From the NCBI GenBank assembly GCA_000499405.2, contig HG738137.1:10300768-10364767 (forward strand): a stretch of 64,000 nucleotides of DNA, in the 5' to 3' direction. The stretch comes from Onchocerca volvulus (Eukaryota; Nematoda; Chromadorea; Rhabditida; Onchocercidae). Position numbers and translations under genes: made by a program. The notes below the pieces were generated by a model. It was not told where the DNA came from. It made no database searches and saw nothing but the letters and a program-made list of their open reading frames with translations. Shown piece after piece: positions 1-13,231 of this stretch (position 1 is its first letter; every line of letters starts with the position of its first letter).

Positions 1-3000
1 TTCAAAACTCCTTAAAAGAATGAAATTCACAAATCAACAATTCACCATTTTTTATCAAATGCTAAAAATTTGTCTAATAAATGAATCATTTATAATGATG
101 TTGAGAGTAGTGTTTCCATTATTTTCAGTGTATCCAAACATTTCAAACGTTCAAATGATGTCTTATTTTTCAAAATGAAAAATCAATCTAATAACAAATA
201 TCTTTTATTTCAGCATCGTTGATGAATTTAAATAAAATCCTTCATTGTTTACCAGAATTGTTGGATTGTTATTAAAACGTAACAGTAAGGAAAACTAATA
301 TGTGAACTTTTATTGTACCTATAAAAGAACTACTATATATATATAAAATCTTATGTAAATCTAAGGGAATTTCTATATAAAGCCTTAATTACATGATGAA
401 AGTAAGACAATGCAAAAGCGAAATCCGTGAATTGAAGACAATATAAGTAATTTGAATTTTCATTTAGGAAGTTTTTTGAACGTAATAGATATTGGGAAGA
501 ACTGCTTCTGGAATGCCGATTCTAATTTCTAAAATTGATCTGGGTCTGGAATGTTAATGATATTGGCAATATCGTATCGGATATTAATAGCATTGGTAAT
601 AACTAATTTGATAAGGTATTTAAATTTAGCTCACAAGATATTAATATTATCTTCGGAGATCAGTACTATATTTATATAGTATTGCATATGACTTAATAAT
701 ATTAACTAAATAATGAACTTTAAAAAATCCGACTTTTAGAAAAAATTTTTTTCATTAGCATAAATTCAAATTTCTTGAAAAAAAATTGCAAACTTCTCAG
801 GAAAAATTTATAGCTTGAAGAAATGATTTTTTATTCGGATCAAAGATCAAGAGTATAAGAAGTATCTGGCAAACATCATCTTTGTTATTTACAAATCTTT
901 TGAGAAATGAAAAATTTGAAACCAAGCAGCTGTTTATCTGCTAGCATAACATGATGATAAAGTTACACGACTATATAATGTCTTATGACTTAATGATGCT
1001 ATTAATATTATAACACATTGTTAATTATGCAATTAATTATAGAATTTACTAATTATGATAACTTAATAATAATTATCATGATTTTTTGATTTTAGGAAAA
1101 ATTTGTTTCCATGATTTTTACATAGTTTATAAGAAAAAGAAAGCTATTATAAGTAGTTTATAAAAAAAAATATTCATTCTCATTATAATCATTACTAAGT
1201 AATATTTTAAATTATTATCAGTACAATTATTATTACTACTATATACTATCATTAATATTCATTATCATTATCAGTATCACCATTTCAAATATTATTTTTA
1301 TTAACCAAAAAATTGCATACAGATCAATTAGATTATCTTATCGATTGATTTTTCATAATATTTATCATTATTGCAAATTATTTCCGACAAAATCTTATCA
1401 ATTGATTTCTTATGATACTTATTATTATTGTAAACTATTTTTACCTAACATGACTTATCCTATCTTTTGTAATTCATCCTATTTTCCTACTTTCAAAATT
1501 AACTTTCTTAATTAAAGTTTGTTTTAATAAATAACTCAAATTGTTGTTCAATTTATTGCTGAAGTTTTATTCAATACTTCAAAAAAGAAAAAAAAAAAAA
1601 AAAAACTCTTCGTGTTTCTCATTCCAAGCAGTAATATTATTAAATTTTTTTTTTTTTTATTTTTTAAATTTTTGCAGGCATTATAATTATTTCCTATTGG
1701 TTTGCTTTTTTTTCTGTTTTTTTTTTTTTTAATTTGAAAAATTTTGGATGAAAAATATTGGAGAATCTTCAATCTGTCTTTTTAATCAATCAAAAGTTAA
1801 CAAAAAATAGTCGAAAAAAAATGACTTTTAGACTTAATCAGTAAATTTCTTAATGGAAAATTGTTTGTTACACTCTATTTCATTCCCATCAAAGATTTTA
1901 TTCGATTTTTTTTTCTTTTTAATGAGATTTTCCATTTTCGATCAGATAAACGAAAAAAAAGGAATAATATATTTCAATTCCTTCCTTTGATAGATATTCA
2001 TACTTCACGTACGAGTATTTACACGGCTGAATGCGTGACACGATAAGAAGAACATATGTATGCATGTAATGAATATATATATATATTTATACCATGAATG
2101 AATTTAAATAAGTATATATATTACTAAAGTACTGAAATATCGAAATGTTTGCATATATGTATACTTGAAATGTATGCAAAATATTTTAAAGCATCAGATT
2201 ATTAAATATATTTATATAAAAATAAATGAACCAGTATTATGTTGTTTTAAATGATGTGATCATTAATTAACCGACATAAATGATCCAGTTTATCTAATTT
2301 CAACGTTGGGTGATAATTTCCCGTACAACACATTTTCCTCTCCATCATGCATTCTTTTATCAAATATATTTTAACTTTTATAAAATAAAATTCTCACTTA
2401 TGAAAAAAAAACAAGAAAAACAAAATGAAAATGTATAAAAATTAAAATGTTTCTCTATTACGATTGAAATAATAATAATAATTAATGAAAATGCACGGGT
2501 TGAATTGTAAAATGCAAGGATTAAATTGATAAAAAGGTAAGAATTAAATTGTAAAAAACACAAAAATAAATTCTTTTGTAATATTGTTCTCTAAATTATA
2601 TAAACGATAAAAAAGCCTATCTTTTTTAGAACAGAATAGTTTCATTACAAATTCATATCAATGTTTTCTAGCAAATATGTCATGTATTTAACTTGTCAAG
2701 CAATTAATTTTGCAGCAGATAGATATTATTCGTAAATTTTGATTCGTTCGAATTATTCATTACTTGTTGTATGAAGAATCTATACGTCTTTTTTTAGTGA
2801 GTAATTCTTGAAGAGTTAAAAGTATGTGTGGTAGAAAGAAGATAAAACATTTTCAACAAATCATGAGTGACACATTTATCTTTTTATCATCAGGGGAAAA
2901 CAACAGCTGATGTTCGTATTCTTCTCAAAAAAAAAAAACTTGAAGAAAACAGGTGGCATAAAACTTCTTTCTATTGACGATCACTTTGCATTTCCGATCA

Positions 3001-4822
3001 GTCTTAATTTTAGCGTTATATTGGCCGGAAAATACAAGATGATAGCATTAATATTAAATGAAATTAATTTGAAATAATCCAATCATTAATGCAAACTTTT
3101 AAGAAAGAATTACATTTTGATCCACGACGATACTTTTAATTAAGAACATTTGTAATAGAAAAATTTCAAGTAAATGAGCTTTAAATGAGCTCGAGTTAAT
3201 GAGCTTAAATGAGTTTCAAATAACAAATGATATCTTTTATTTTGCTTAATTATCAAATATCAAGTGATAATAATACTTGAAATATTTTTATCTACTTTTC
3301 TTCACATTTCTTTTTACATGGAATATTGTAATAATTCGAACAAAATTCAAAAATAAAGAGATATGTTATAATATGACTATTCATGTCGAAAAGCACTTTT
3401 TAGAACTTTGCGACAGATCCTGATATATATCGAATTGTCGGCAACTATTTTAGTCGTTTCAGTGAAAAATGCTTTGTATTTTTTTTTAGTCGAACAATTT
3501 TAAACTAAATACGGATAATTCTCCAGGCTTTCAGAAATTTGCCATTTTATTACACTCATTTCGTTCATTTTAAGTTTTACAGATGAGATAATTAGCAGAA
3601 AAGTGATAACAGTAATGATAATCATAAAAGAGAAATTTATTCATTATTATAAATATGCATCATTAAATATGTAATAATTGAAAATCAAAAGGTTATTCTT
3701 TTTTTTTTCGCAGTGTTTCTACAGTATTATTAAAATGCGGTAAATATCTGTCATCTGTCACTTTGAAAAATATTGATAGATGGTTTTATTTTATCGAAAT
3801 AAAATTTGAAATGGAAAGAAGAAAAACGAAAGAAAAGAGAGGAATGTTTCGTTTGATAATTAAAAAATTTGAAAGGTAAAAGAAATAATTGATGATCAAA
3901 CATGGATTGGCAAACATGAAAAATAATTTGATGCTATTAATTTGTCGAAGAAATTTTTTAAACTTTGATTACCTATGATTTGATAATTTTGATTATTAAA
4001 AAAAATCTTATATGGAATTCATTTTATCCATATGGAAAATAAAATATGTACACAATTTGCTACTCTTTTGGTAAAAGATTCGAACCAGCCAATTTCTTAA
4101 AAATTATACTAAATGCTGATATTATTAATAATAATAATTAATAAGCAATAATAATAGTAATAACAAAGAAACGAATAAATAAATAATGTTAGAATTACTT
4201 ATATTGAAAATAATAATAACAATAATAGTATTTATAACAAATAATAATTAATAATAATTCAAATGATAATAATGGTACATAGTTTATCATTGTTGGTACT
4301 GCTATTATCACGATTGTAAAATGATAAAAAAACTGATTATAATAATTAATAATAATAATAGAACTAATTATAATAATTAGTAGTAATAATAATAATAACA
4401 ATAATGATGATAATAATAAACAAATAAATAATTATATATTTACTATACAATTAAAGAAATGAACAGACAGTAACCATCTGATCGTAAATTGATTATGTTT
4501 TAAAATATAATGGCATGTTATCAAAATAACATAATTCATACGACTAATCATGAAAAAGAATCAGCACACGCATATATCTGCTGATATCTTCTGAAGGAAT
4601 ACCAAATTCTCTTGTCAAGTTAGTCTATTCAAAATGTAAACTTCAGAATCCTTCATCAGTTCTTCAGAATCCTGTCCTTAATCTACCTGCCCTTCTCTTT
4701 GTCGTCTAATTTCCAGCCATAAAAGTACTTCTCTAATCAATATTCTCATCTAATTAGCTAATATTCCTAGCTCTTCAATTTAATAAATTATCGATGGAAA
4801 TTGTTGACCTTCTTCATCCCCT

Positions 4823-4849
<27 letters not shown>
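4823..4849. repeat. Poly-C homopolymer
   Basis: A run of nearly 30 cytosines, preceded by a short CCCCTCC stretch. It stands out in otherwise AT-rich DNA. The exact length is unreliable because such tracts are prone to sequencing slippage. Confidence 0.9.
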
Positions 4850-4853
<4 letters not shown>

Positions 4854-5157
4854 AAAGGGCTATTTCGTGGTCACTCCCATCATTTCTCTCTCCTCTACTT
4901 CCTCCTCTCTACTCTATTACTAGTTTCCATTCTGGCCAATTTATCTATTTCTTACCAAATTCGAATTTAACTAATTGAATTCTCATTTGAAATGTTTGTC
5001 TGTCTGTGTGTATGCGTCTCTGCATGTGTATATCTGTCTGTCCCTGTTTATTTATATATCGTCATGTCTGTTGATTTGTGTGCAGATTTGAAACTTGCAT
5101 ATTGCCAAGCAGTGTGGTATTTGTTCAGTCGTAGAGATAATGTCGACGTCTTCGTTA

Positions 5158-5375
5158 GGAAGACGTACGAACGAACGTATGGGCGGATTGACGTATGGTG
5201 GAAGGACGTGTGGACGGACGGACGTGTGGATGAACGGACGTATGGACAGAAGGATATGAAGGGCGGATGGACGAACGGACACACGGACGTGTGGGCGGAC
5301 ATACAAGCGGACGTATGGGCGGACGGACGAGCGGACGGTGAGGAACGAACTTATGGACGGATGGACGAATAGGTG
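5158..5375 (+). repeat. GGACGGACGTATG-type minisatellite
   Basis: About 220 bases built from imperfect repeats of units such as GGACGGACGTATG and GGACGAACGGAC (4-base GGAC/GGCGGAC core). All three frames of both strands stay largely open, which produces overlapping spurious open frames. It is much richer in G and C than its surroundings. I see no sign that it is coding. Confidence 0.85.
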
Positions 5376-5592
5376 GACAGACAAAAATGCCGTAAACAAT
5401 CTAAGAATCATTCGAATATCTCAGACATTATTTCATTTCACTTTTCGATTTGATATCAGAATCTCTTCTAAATTTTTTTTTTCACTTTCTTTCTCATTGA
5501 AGCATATCTCGATTTAAATATTTTGTTAAATAATTCGAACAGTTAATATACCTGCTCTTTCGCTCTTTTTCCCATGCCTACAGTGTGCCTTT

Positions 5593-5594
<2 letters not shown>

Positions 5595-5644
<50 letters not shown>
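5595..5644. repeat. (CA)n microsatellite
   Basis: About 25 uninterrupted CA dinucleotides, directly readable. It lies some 220 bases after the minisatellite, so poly-C, minisatellite and CA tract form a simple-repeat cluster within 850 bases. Confidence 0.95.
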
Positions 5645-5645
<1 letters not shown>

Positions 5646-7327
5646 CGAGAGTTCAATGAAGCAATGCCTTTAGCTATCATTTAGTTTATCATTTATCGAT
5701 AACAAATTGTTCTATCTTTTTTGCTAATATTTACTACAGTGCCTTATTTTTTTAACATTTAATAGTTTTAAAAACATCGTAAAAATTAAAATTTCAAATT
5801 CATACTTTTTACTTTGTTTACATTCTCATCCTCCTCTCGCTCTTTTTCTCTATCCCTTTTCTTAATTATGTTTATATTAATGTCCTCTAAACTCTAAACT
5901 GCAAAATATATGTATATATATGCTGAAATGTTTTGTTATTGTTCACAAAAATAACACTTGATATTGTCAAATCGAAATATCAAAGGTTACTTTCAACACC
6001 TTTTCTCTCCTACAATCAATTCATAATAATTTCACCTTTCCTACCATCCTCTTCTATCCAGATACAATGTATTACTTGACTTTACTCTTTATTATTCAAG
6101 CACTTTTTTATCATGTGTTTATGTTAATAATTAGACTAAAATTTCGAAATGATTAAACAAAATTTTTTGGCATCGATTGAAATGAAAAGCTGAAAATGTA
6201 GCAAATAACATGAAAATAGCGTTTTATTGTATCAATGAATGAACTAAGGATTAAATTATGGAAACATTTGAAATTACTAAAATTCATTTTTTATTCCTCT
6301 GTCACCAGTAGTGTCAATTCTTTTTTTTGAATTTTCAATGCTAGTTATATATTTTAATGTATTCGATGCTCATTAATTAGTTTTCGTATTTTTGACAGAA
6401 AAGAGCATTGTATAAAATAAGTCCTGGAAAAAAAAAAATTCAATCAGTAAGTGATGGAAACTTTTTTTTTGTATAAATTAAGTTAACTTTGAAATTTATT
6501 TTTTGAAAAATTGAAAGAAAAATTCAGAATGAAATAAAACTAATAAGTAGAAGGAAGTTATTTTTTCTCAGAAATGATCAATATTTTAAAAAATGGTTAA
6601 GGAGCAAAAAAAAGGAGGAAAGAAGTATATTTTTCAAAAAAAAAAAGCGAAAAATGAGAAAAGGAAAGCCAGAAAATGATGATAGAGAAATGAAATCAGT
6701 TCAGAACTGTTCAGTGATTTAATATACTCAAAATTTCACTTTTTTCTTTTTTTTTTTTTTTTTAATAACACTTTCTTGTGATTGTTTCATTCGTAATTTA
6801 AAAAGTAAGTAGGAGTAACGAGAAGTAATCAATATTTCTAAAATAGTAGAAAGACAAAAAAAAAAGAAAATGAAAAGGAAATACAATTATCAAAAATGTT
6901 AAATAAGAAAGAATCGAATAATTTGGAAAATTTCATTATCAAAAAAAACTTGTATTTGTGATTGTTTTGTTCGTAATTTTAAAAGCAGGTAAAAAGTAAT
7001 AAATTGAAGAAGTCGTTTTTTTTTTTTTTAAATGTTTTTTTTTTTTTTTTTTTTAGGCGACCAATATTTAAAAAATAGTAGGATAGAAAAAAGTGTGTTT
7101 ATCAAAAATGTGAAATAAGGAAAATATCGAATCATTTGAAATATTTCCTGGTCAAACATTAAGTATTGACATTATTGACTTAGATATCATAAGGACGGGT
7201 AAAGAGTAAGAAAAATAAATATTGCTGTAAAATAAGATGACAAATTAATAAACTTTTTGCATGTATTAAATTTCATCATTGCCTAAGCAATATTTTTTCC
7301 TGCCATGAATAAGCAAATGATAGATTG

Positions 7328-7364
7328 TTCATTTTTTTTTTTTTTTTTTTTTTTTTTTCAAAAA

Positions 7365-7405
<41 letters not shown>
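7328..7405. repeat. Alternating homopolymer T/A/T tract
   Basis: A long T run, then CAAAAAAAA, then a longer T run. It is a low-complexity tract whose length is probably uncertain. Confidence 0.85.
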
Positions 7406-7407
<2 letters not shown>

Positions 7408-7794
7408 AAACAATTCGAAAGAACTTTTTTTTTGAATGATCAGTGTGGCAAAAAGGTTAAAGTTTGACGCAACTTTTGTTGTTGTTAATTGAAAAAAAAA
7501 AAAAAAAAGAGCGAAAATATTTTTTCTGAAAATTATTTTTCTCATAGAATATGAACTAATTGAATATATTAATGTGTAAAGTGCTTTAACATCGATAAGT
7601 ACTTTTTGCTTTTTTTTTTTTCTTCGTTATTTTATATCTTTCACAGCTCGTTCATCATTTCCTTCCTTTCTTTCTTTCTTTTTTGTTTTCTTTTTTTTTT
7701 TTTTAGTTTTAATTTTCCCTCAATCAATGCATAATAATTTATAATGTTTAAGGGAGCAATTTATTGATTAGCACGCTATTTCAAGTTATAATTA

Positions 7795-9726
7795 ATGGCA
7801 CTTACCTTACCACTTCATGTAGTTGCTAGTGTACAACGTTGCTGTTCAAATCATGCTGGTACCTCAGCTTTTCCTGATCAAATTATCGAATTAATTGTTA
7901 ACAGAGTAAGTTATTCATTTTTTTATGTTTGATTTTTTTTTTTTTTTTGCCAATAAATATTTCTTGATGGAATATATCAAACGAAGTTCAATTTCTAAAC
8001 TTCACTTTATTCTCATTCTATTATTTATCGTTTTTGTCATAAAATCATTTGTCAAATTTGATAGAAACGAATTGAATGTTTGTGGTTTTTGTTTAGTCAT
8101 CTTTATTCGATGTAATCAAATGGCAGCAAATATCAAAAAGCTTTCAAAGAGCAGCTCAAAAGCGGCTTGATATGTATACAATGATCGATATTAAAGTATA
8201 CAATGGTTTACGACAATTACGATATAAAGCTGATGCTGAATGTAGGTTTTTCATTATTTATGATTTGTGTATTATAATTCTTATTTATAATATCTGTTGA
8301 AATGTTATAATGAAAATTAATTCTTTAAAAATTTTTCTTTGAAACAAAATTTCATTACTGTTAAAACAAAAATTGTTGTTTAAAACGATAATAAAATTCT
8401 AAAGTAAAATTTATTATTTAAAAAGATGAAAAATTTTAAAATTTGTTTGAAATTTATCATTACCTGATTTACTGTTATTTTTTTTCTCTATTGCTTTAAA
8501 AAACATTTTATTAAAATTTACCGCTACTTAAAAGAAAAAAAAGAATTGAAAAAAAAAAAAGAAAGAACAGAGAAACAATAACACATGGCGTATATATTTT
8601 TAGCAGAATATGATTGGCATCCATCCTTGGCATTAATGATTATGGAACTGGAGCCAAATCATCTTGGTATAGCGATTGATTCTGATTTAAAAGCCAGCAA
8701 CGTTACTGCTTTGCTTCATTTGTTATTTACTTTGAGGCGTAAAGTTGAACAGTTATTCATTGACAGTCCAATCATTGAGCTGCTTGTCGCACAGGTATTT
8801 TTTAATTCTATTTTAATAAGTTGATTGGTTGATAATGGAGAATTTGCTCATAAATACTTGAAATATTTGTATAATTATTTTACCGTATCTGAATTTCTGG
8901 ATTTTCAAATTATTTGTTAAAATTTTTATTTTAGATCAATAAAGAACAAATACATATGTTGATCGAAATGGTTAGCCTTTCGCGAAAAGTGAACTGTTCC
9001 TGTGGTGGAACGCGTAATCGGCAATTAAAACTTACATCGCTTCATCGAATATATTTGCCGGATGCACCTTTTTTCCCGAATCTGAAGAAATTATCCATTA
9101 TATCAAAGGCAACTTTTTTTCAATAATTAATTAAAATTGCAAGATTTAATGGTTTTATGAGAAGTATTCTTTAGTTTTTAGGAATTAATATTAGTTTAAA
9201 AAATTCTTGGAAAAATTATTAATTAATTGATGGATGGAGATAATAGGAGATTCGTCAATCTCCTATTATCATTTTTTCAGAGAATTAATGAATCGAAACT
9301 TATATCGTTTTGAATATTCATTGATTCAATCTGAATAAATTAAATTATGATTCTGCTAATAAATTGAAGTTTTAGGCAAACCAGCTGCAACATCTCTCTA
9401 GATTGCTTAGTTATGCGGTATCAGTAGATTTGTTATATCATGTGGAACAGATGGATCTATTATGCCTGAAGATTTTAGTTGGTAATGTTTGGGCTCGACC
9501 TACCAAATTTCGTCTATTCAGGCATTTAACAAGGTAAATACTTTCATTTATATGACAAGAATAATAGCTTTGTCTTGATTTTCTCGAAGTTTTTCAGAGA
9601 AAAGTCACCATTTGGAAGTGTAATTTCAGGTTTAGACAGTGGACAGAAGCAGATATGCTCGGTGAACGTTATTTTCAACAGTTTGGTACAATACGTAAAC
9701 GCTCTCGAAGCTTATCTTATGTTTAG
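7795..9726 (+). CDS. F-box-like protein, six exons, about 291 aa
   Basis: Exons 7795-7905, 8097-8241, 8604-8794, 8935-9108, 9376-9533 and 9630-9726 join in phase to 876 nt ending in TAG. After a short N-terminus (MALTLPLHVV), residues about 26-55 read FPDQIIELIVN..SSLFDVIKWQQISKSFQRAA. This has the F-box pattern: a hydrophobic P-D-x-I-I-x-x-I-V start, then a W-x-x-I-S-K-x-F-x-x-A helix. F-box proteins bind Skp1 and bring substrates to SCF ubiquitin ligases. The rest is Leu-rich with a CSCGG motif and a short basic C-terminus, and I recognise no family in it. Intron 4 uses a GC donor (AAG|GCAACT), the only choice that keeps the frame open. The start is the first ATG in frame; a TTTCAAG just upstream could be a trans-splice acceptor. 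The F-box call is tentative; the gene structure is well supported. Confidence 0.72.
9239..9270. repeat. Perfect 14-bp stem hairpin in intron 4
   Basis: Arms 9239-9252 and 9257-9270 (GATAATAGGAGATT and its complement) enclose a 4-base CGTC loop. It lies inside the GC-AG intron of the F-box-like gene. Confidence 0.85.
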
Positions 9727-11002
9727 AATAGCTGATAGTATTGCTGACAAAATGTCATCAAATCACGTATTCACCATTTCTTTATGTCCTTCGAGTATTT
9801 TCTAAAAACTTTTCTTTTTAAAATTCACATCTCAATTTATATTAAAAATTTCGGGTTTAAGTCGTAATCAGAAATTTGAGATTTTCTTTTCCTCATTTCA
9901 ATTTAATATTTCCGCATTTCTTTCTATTGCTTCAGTTGATTATAACAAAAAAATCTTCGTTTCATAGTGCTTTAATTACAAATTTATTAATTTTTTAAAT
10001 TATTAAATTTCATTTCCTTGCTTCTCTTATTGTAATTCACGAGTGAAGAAAATATTTCTTGATGTAGGAAGTAGGAATATGTTTAAAGAGCTTGCTACAA
10101 TCCTTTCCATTTTTTGTCGTTAAATTTTAGAATACCTATTTTCTGCCTATGGGAATAAATTTAATGCATGACATAATAATAGTTAATCTGATTTTCATAT
10201 TGCTGGATTAATATTATACTTCTATTTTTTTCTATCTAATGCTCTTCAAATCTCATTTAAAAAAAAAAAAAAAAAAGCTCAAACTACAATCTGAATGGCA
10301 TGATGTCTTTATAAAAAATAAGTGCAATTCAAAAATTGCTGGCATATGATTATATGAATGAGCTTAAAGAAATAATTATATTGAAAATTGCTCCCATTAA
10401 TTAGTATTATCAGTGCTCAATAATCTATCAGCTTTTGTAACTATTGTTTTCGTTATTTATTGTTTTTGCTGCTTATTAAACTATAGCGAATAAAAATGTT
10501 TAATTCAGGATAAGATTATCTCTCGAATTCTTTTTGTATTGATAATAAAATTTTATTTGGAAAGTTGTAAATATTTAAAAAATATTTTATATGCATGCAT
10601 GTACAGTCTTTGAGGAAAAAAAAATATGTTCCTTAGTGTTGTTCAAATCAACATCATTTGGAGAATTCGAAAAAAATGTTTTCCAACTTCATGAGGAGCA
10701 ACTTTCTAAGATAAAAGAACTGGGAACATCGAAATATGTGTTATATGCCAATATGTTAATTCTGCGATGCGTTGGTTTCAGCTTGAATTGCTTTTTTTGA
10801 TGGATAATTAAAATTCAGCAGAACAATTTTTTTTTCCAATTGCGTGACACATAAGTTATGAAGCAATTCTTATTTTCTATGCAAAGGATCATTTAGACAT
10901 CATAAAAAATTTAAATTGATTTCCGAGATATCTAAAACATTCTCTATACTTATAATTACCAAAATCAAGTGGATTTGTCGGAAGTGGTATATCAGACTTG
11001 TT

Positions 11003-11080
<78 letters not shown>

Positions 11081-13231
11081 GGTGATTTCGTTAATGTAAT
11101 TGAAGCGCAAATAACTTCGGATAACTCAATATTTTAAATCAGACACCTTGTAAAAAATAAGGAACCAATGAGTCAGTTATAGGAACCAATCAATTTAATT
11201 GCGAAATGAAATCTTTCTATAAGAATCAAAAACAAAAAAAGGGGATCTTTTTGTTTTGCTGACTTAAAGCTGATAGAAGAACATAGATGATTGCGTGACA
11301 GATTGCAAGCTATTCTTCGAAATAATTTTTATGAGCAAAGCGGCAAGAATCAAAAGCATGCAAGCATAGTGCAAACGCTTTTTATATCATTGCTAATCAA
11401 CAACAATATTGAAAAAAAACAATTTTCAGAGCGCACAGAATATCTCAAAATTTGAAAATATTTAAATCTTACGCCATTCGAAAGAACAGCATCCAACATT
11501 CAAATAACATTTGCTTAGGTAATAATTATCGGACGAAAATTTTTGTTTCATTTCCTCTTTCATTGAAGTCATTAAATGCAGTGTATTTCCAAACGGTAAA
11601 TGATAAATGAATCAATTCACTGATTAAGCGATAAATGCCGAAAAAAATTCTACAATAAAAAAAAAAAAAAAAAAAAAAAAAAGAAAAAAGGATCTGGTGA
11701 AATTTTACATAAATAATAATCAAGGAATACATCAAATTTGCATAAATTTGTAAAATGAAGATATCTCATAAAAACTATTTCTGCTGCAGAACTGAGAATA
11801 AAAAGGAAATACTATATATCTACAAAGCTCCAAATTTTAAAAATGTGTATGAGGACTTCTATTTTCTATGTTTCGCGTTAAATATTTGCCTATCTTATTA
11901 TTTGATTATATTTAGGCAAATATTTCCTAAATTTGCATAACATGCTTTTTCAACCGTATATATTCGAAAATGCTTGACAGAAAATAATTCTCAAAAGAAA
12001 TTTCTATAAAAATTCACATTCAGTTAATTCTGCAAAAGATTAAAAATTTTCTAGACTTTCTTTATAAAAGTTTCAAGCCATTAGCTGTATTTCAGGACAG
12101 ATAACAAAAAGACCAAAAAAAACAAAAAATTATTAAATGACTGGAAATACACAAACTTCTCGATTTAATTAATGCTCAAATAATCATATATTTTTAATCT
12201 TCATCACCAAAGTGTCACTTTAATAAAAAAACATTAGCAATACATAATTTCGGTAGAAAAAAAAAGCAACAATAAATATTAGAAAGATATGCAAAATAAC
12301 TTATGTTTAAGATTTAAATTTATTGATTGTCAAGTAATTCATACATTTAATACTATTCATTTAAAATGTAAGATTTGCGATAAAATCACTGCTTAAAAAA
12401 ATGCATATTTCTTCAATTTCATACTTTAAGATGAAATTTCATAAGAATCAAGAACGAGTAAATATTAAAAAAAAAAAATCAATCCTGATTCACCAAACTA
12501 TTCAGAATCATGTGAAGGAAAGTTGCATTTTGCTGCATTCCATATATACAGAAAGGCTAATTAAAATTCACGGAGATCAAAAGCCATTAACATAAATTTT
12601 GGTGTGAAAGATGATATCCAACTATTTTACAAAACTGGACTAATTACTGAAACCTAGCTAATTCAGTTACCTTATACAGCATTTCTGAAGAAAGTTCAAT
12701 CTGTTGAAAGTGAAGATTGAATCTAAGATAAAATGATTAAAAATCGTCATAAATAAAGCAAACTGCAGTCTGAAGACGGCTAAACCAACGTAGCCTTAGT
12801 AAACGATCCAAATCTTGCAAAATAGTTTACTCGATATCATTTTTTTTTTTTTTGCAATAAATTTTATGTAAATATATATAGAAAATTTACTCAATGTTTT
12901 AGAAATATACGGCTGATTCATGATTCGAAGAATTCGAAGAAAGATAACTGTCGTTCAGAATCCTTTTGCAGCATGTTACATTGCTTCTTTTGCAATTTTC
13001 CGGTGGGCAAGCCAATGCGCAACTAGTACCATTATTTCCCAAAGCGTTTGCCATCTAAATAGCAATGTCGATATATATATAGCACTTAGATTCGTAAAGA
13101 TTTATTTGGATCAAGAATCTAATTTTCATAGTAAGAGAGTAAGAATTTGAAGGAAATGCATAAAATTACATGATATAAAACATGCTAGTTTCACAGATTA
13201 AAACATTCGTTAGAAGATATAAAAAAGGGCA
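9727..13231. other. Intergenic, no gene seen
   Basis: AT-rich DNA between the F-box-like gene and the end of the zinc transporter. It includes long poly-A tracts near 10260-10276, 11004-11078 and 11657-11682. I see no exon chain with consistent splice sites on either strand. Confidence 0.5.
11004..11078. repeat. Poly-A tract interrupted by T5
   Basis: About 30 A, then TTTTT, then nearly 40 A. It is low-complexity and its exact length is doubtful. Confidence 0.9.

Larger units (their letters stand above)
1..7794. other. Gene-poor, repeat-rich flank
   Basis: I see no supportable gene here. The stretch is very AT-rich and carries AAT/ATT trinucleotide-like runs (about 4110-4430), many homopolymer A or T tracts, a poly-C run, a short-unit minisatellite and a CA microsatellite. 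The open frames in it are low-complexity products of these repeats. It probably includes upstream sequence of the F-box-like gene at its right end. Confidence 0.6.

Noticed and set aside
1541..1772. Phe- or Lys-rich open frames
   Set aside because: They are poly-A/poly-T tracts translated into FFFF or KKKK.
4992..5411. Long overlapping open frames on both strands (up to 126 aa)
   Set aside because: They are translations of the GGAC-type minisatellite; composition is repetitive and no splice or family signal is present.
7276..7545. Minus-strand frame of 89 aa
   Set aside because: It is mostly poly-K and poly-F from homopolymers, with no conserved content.
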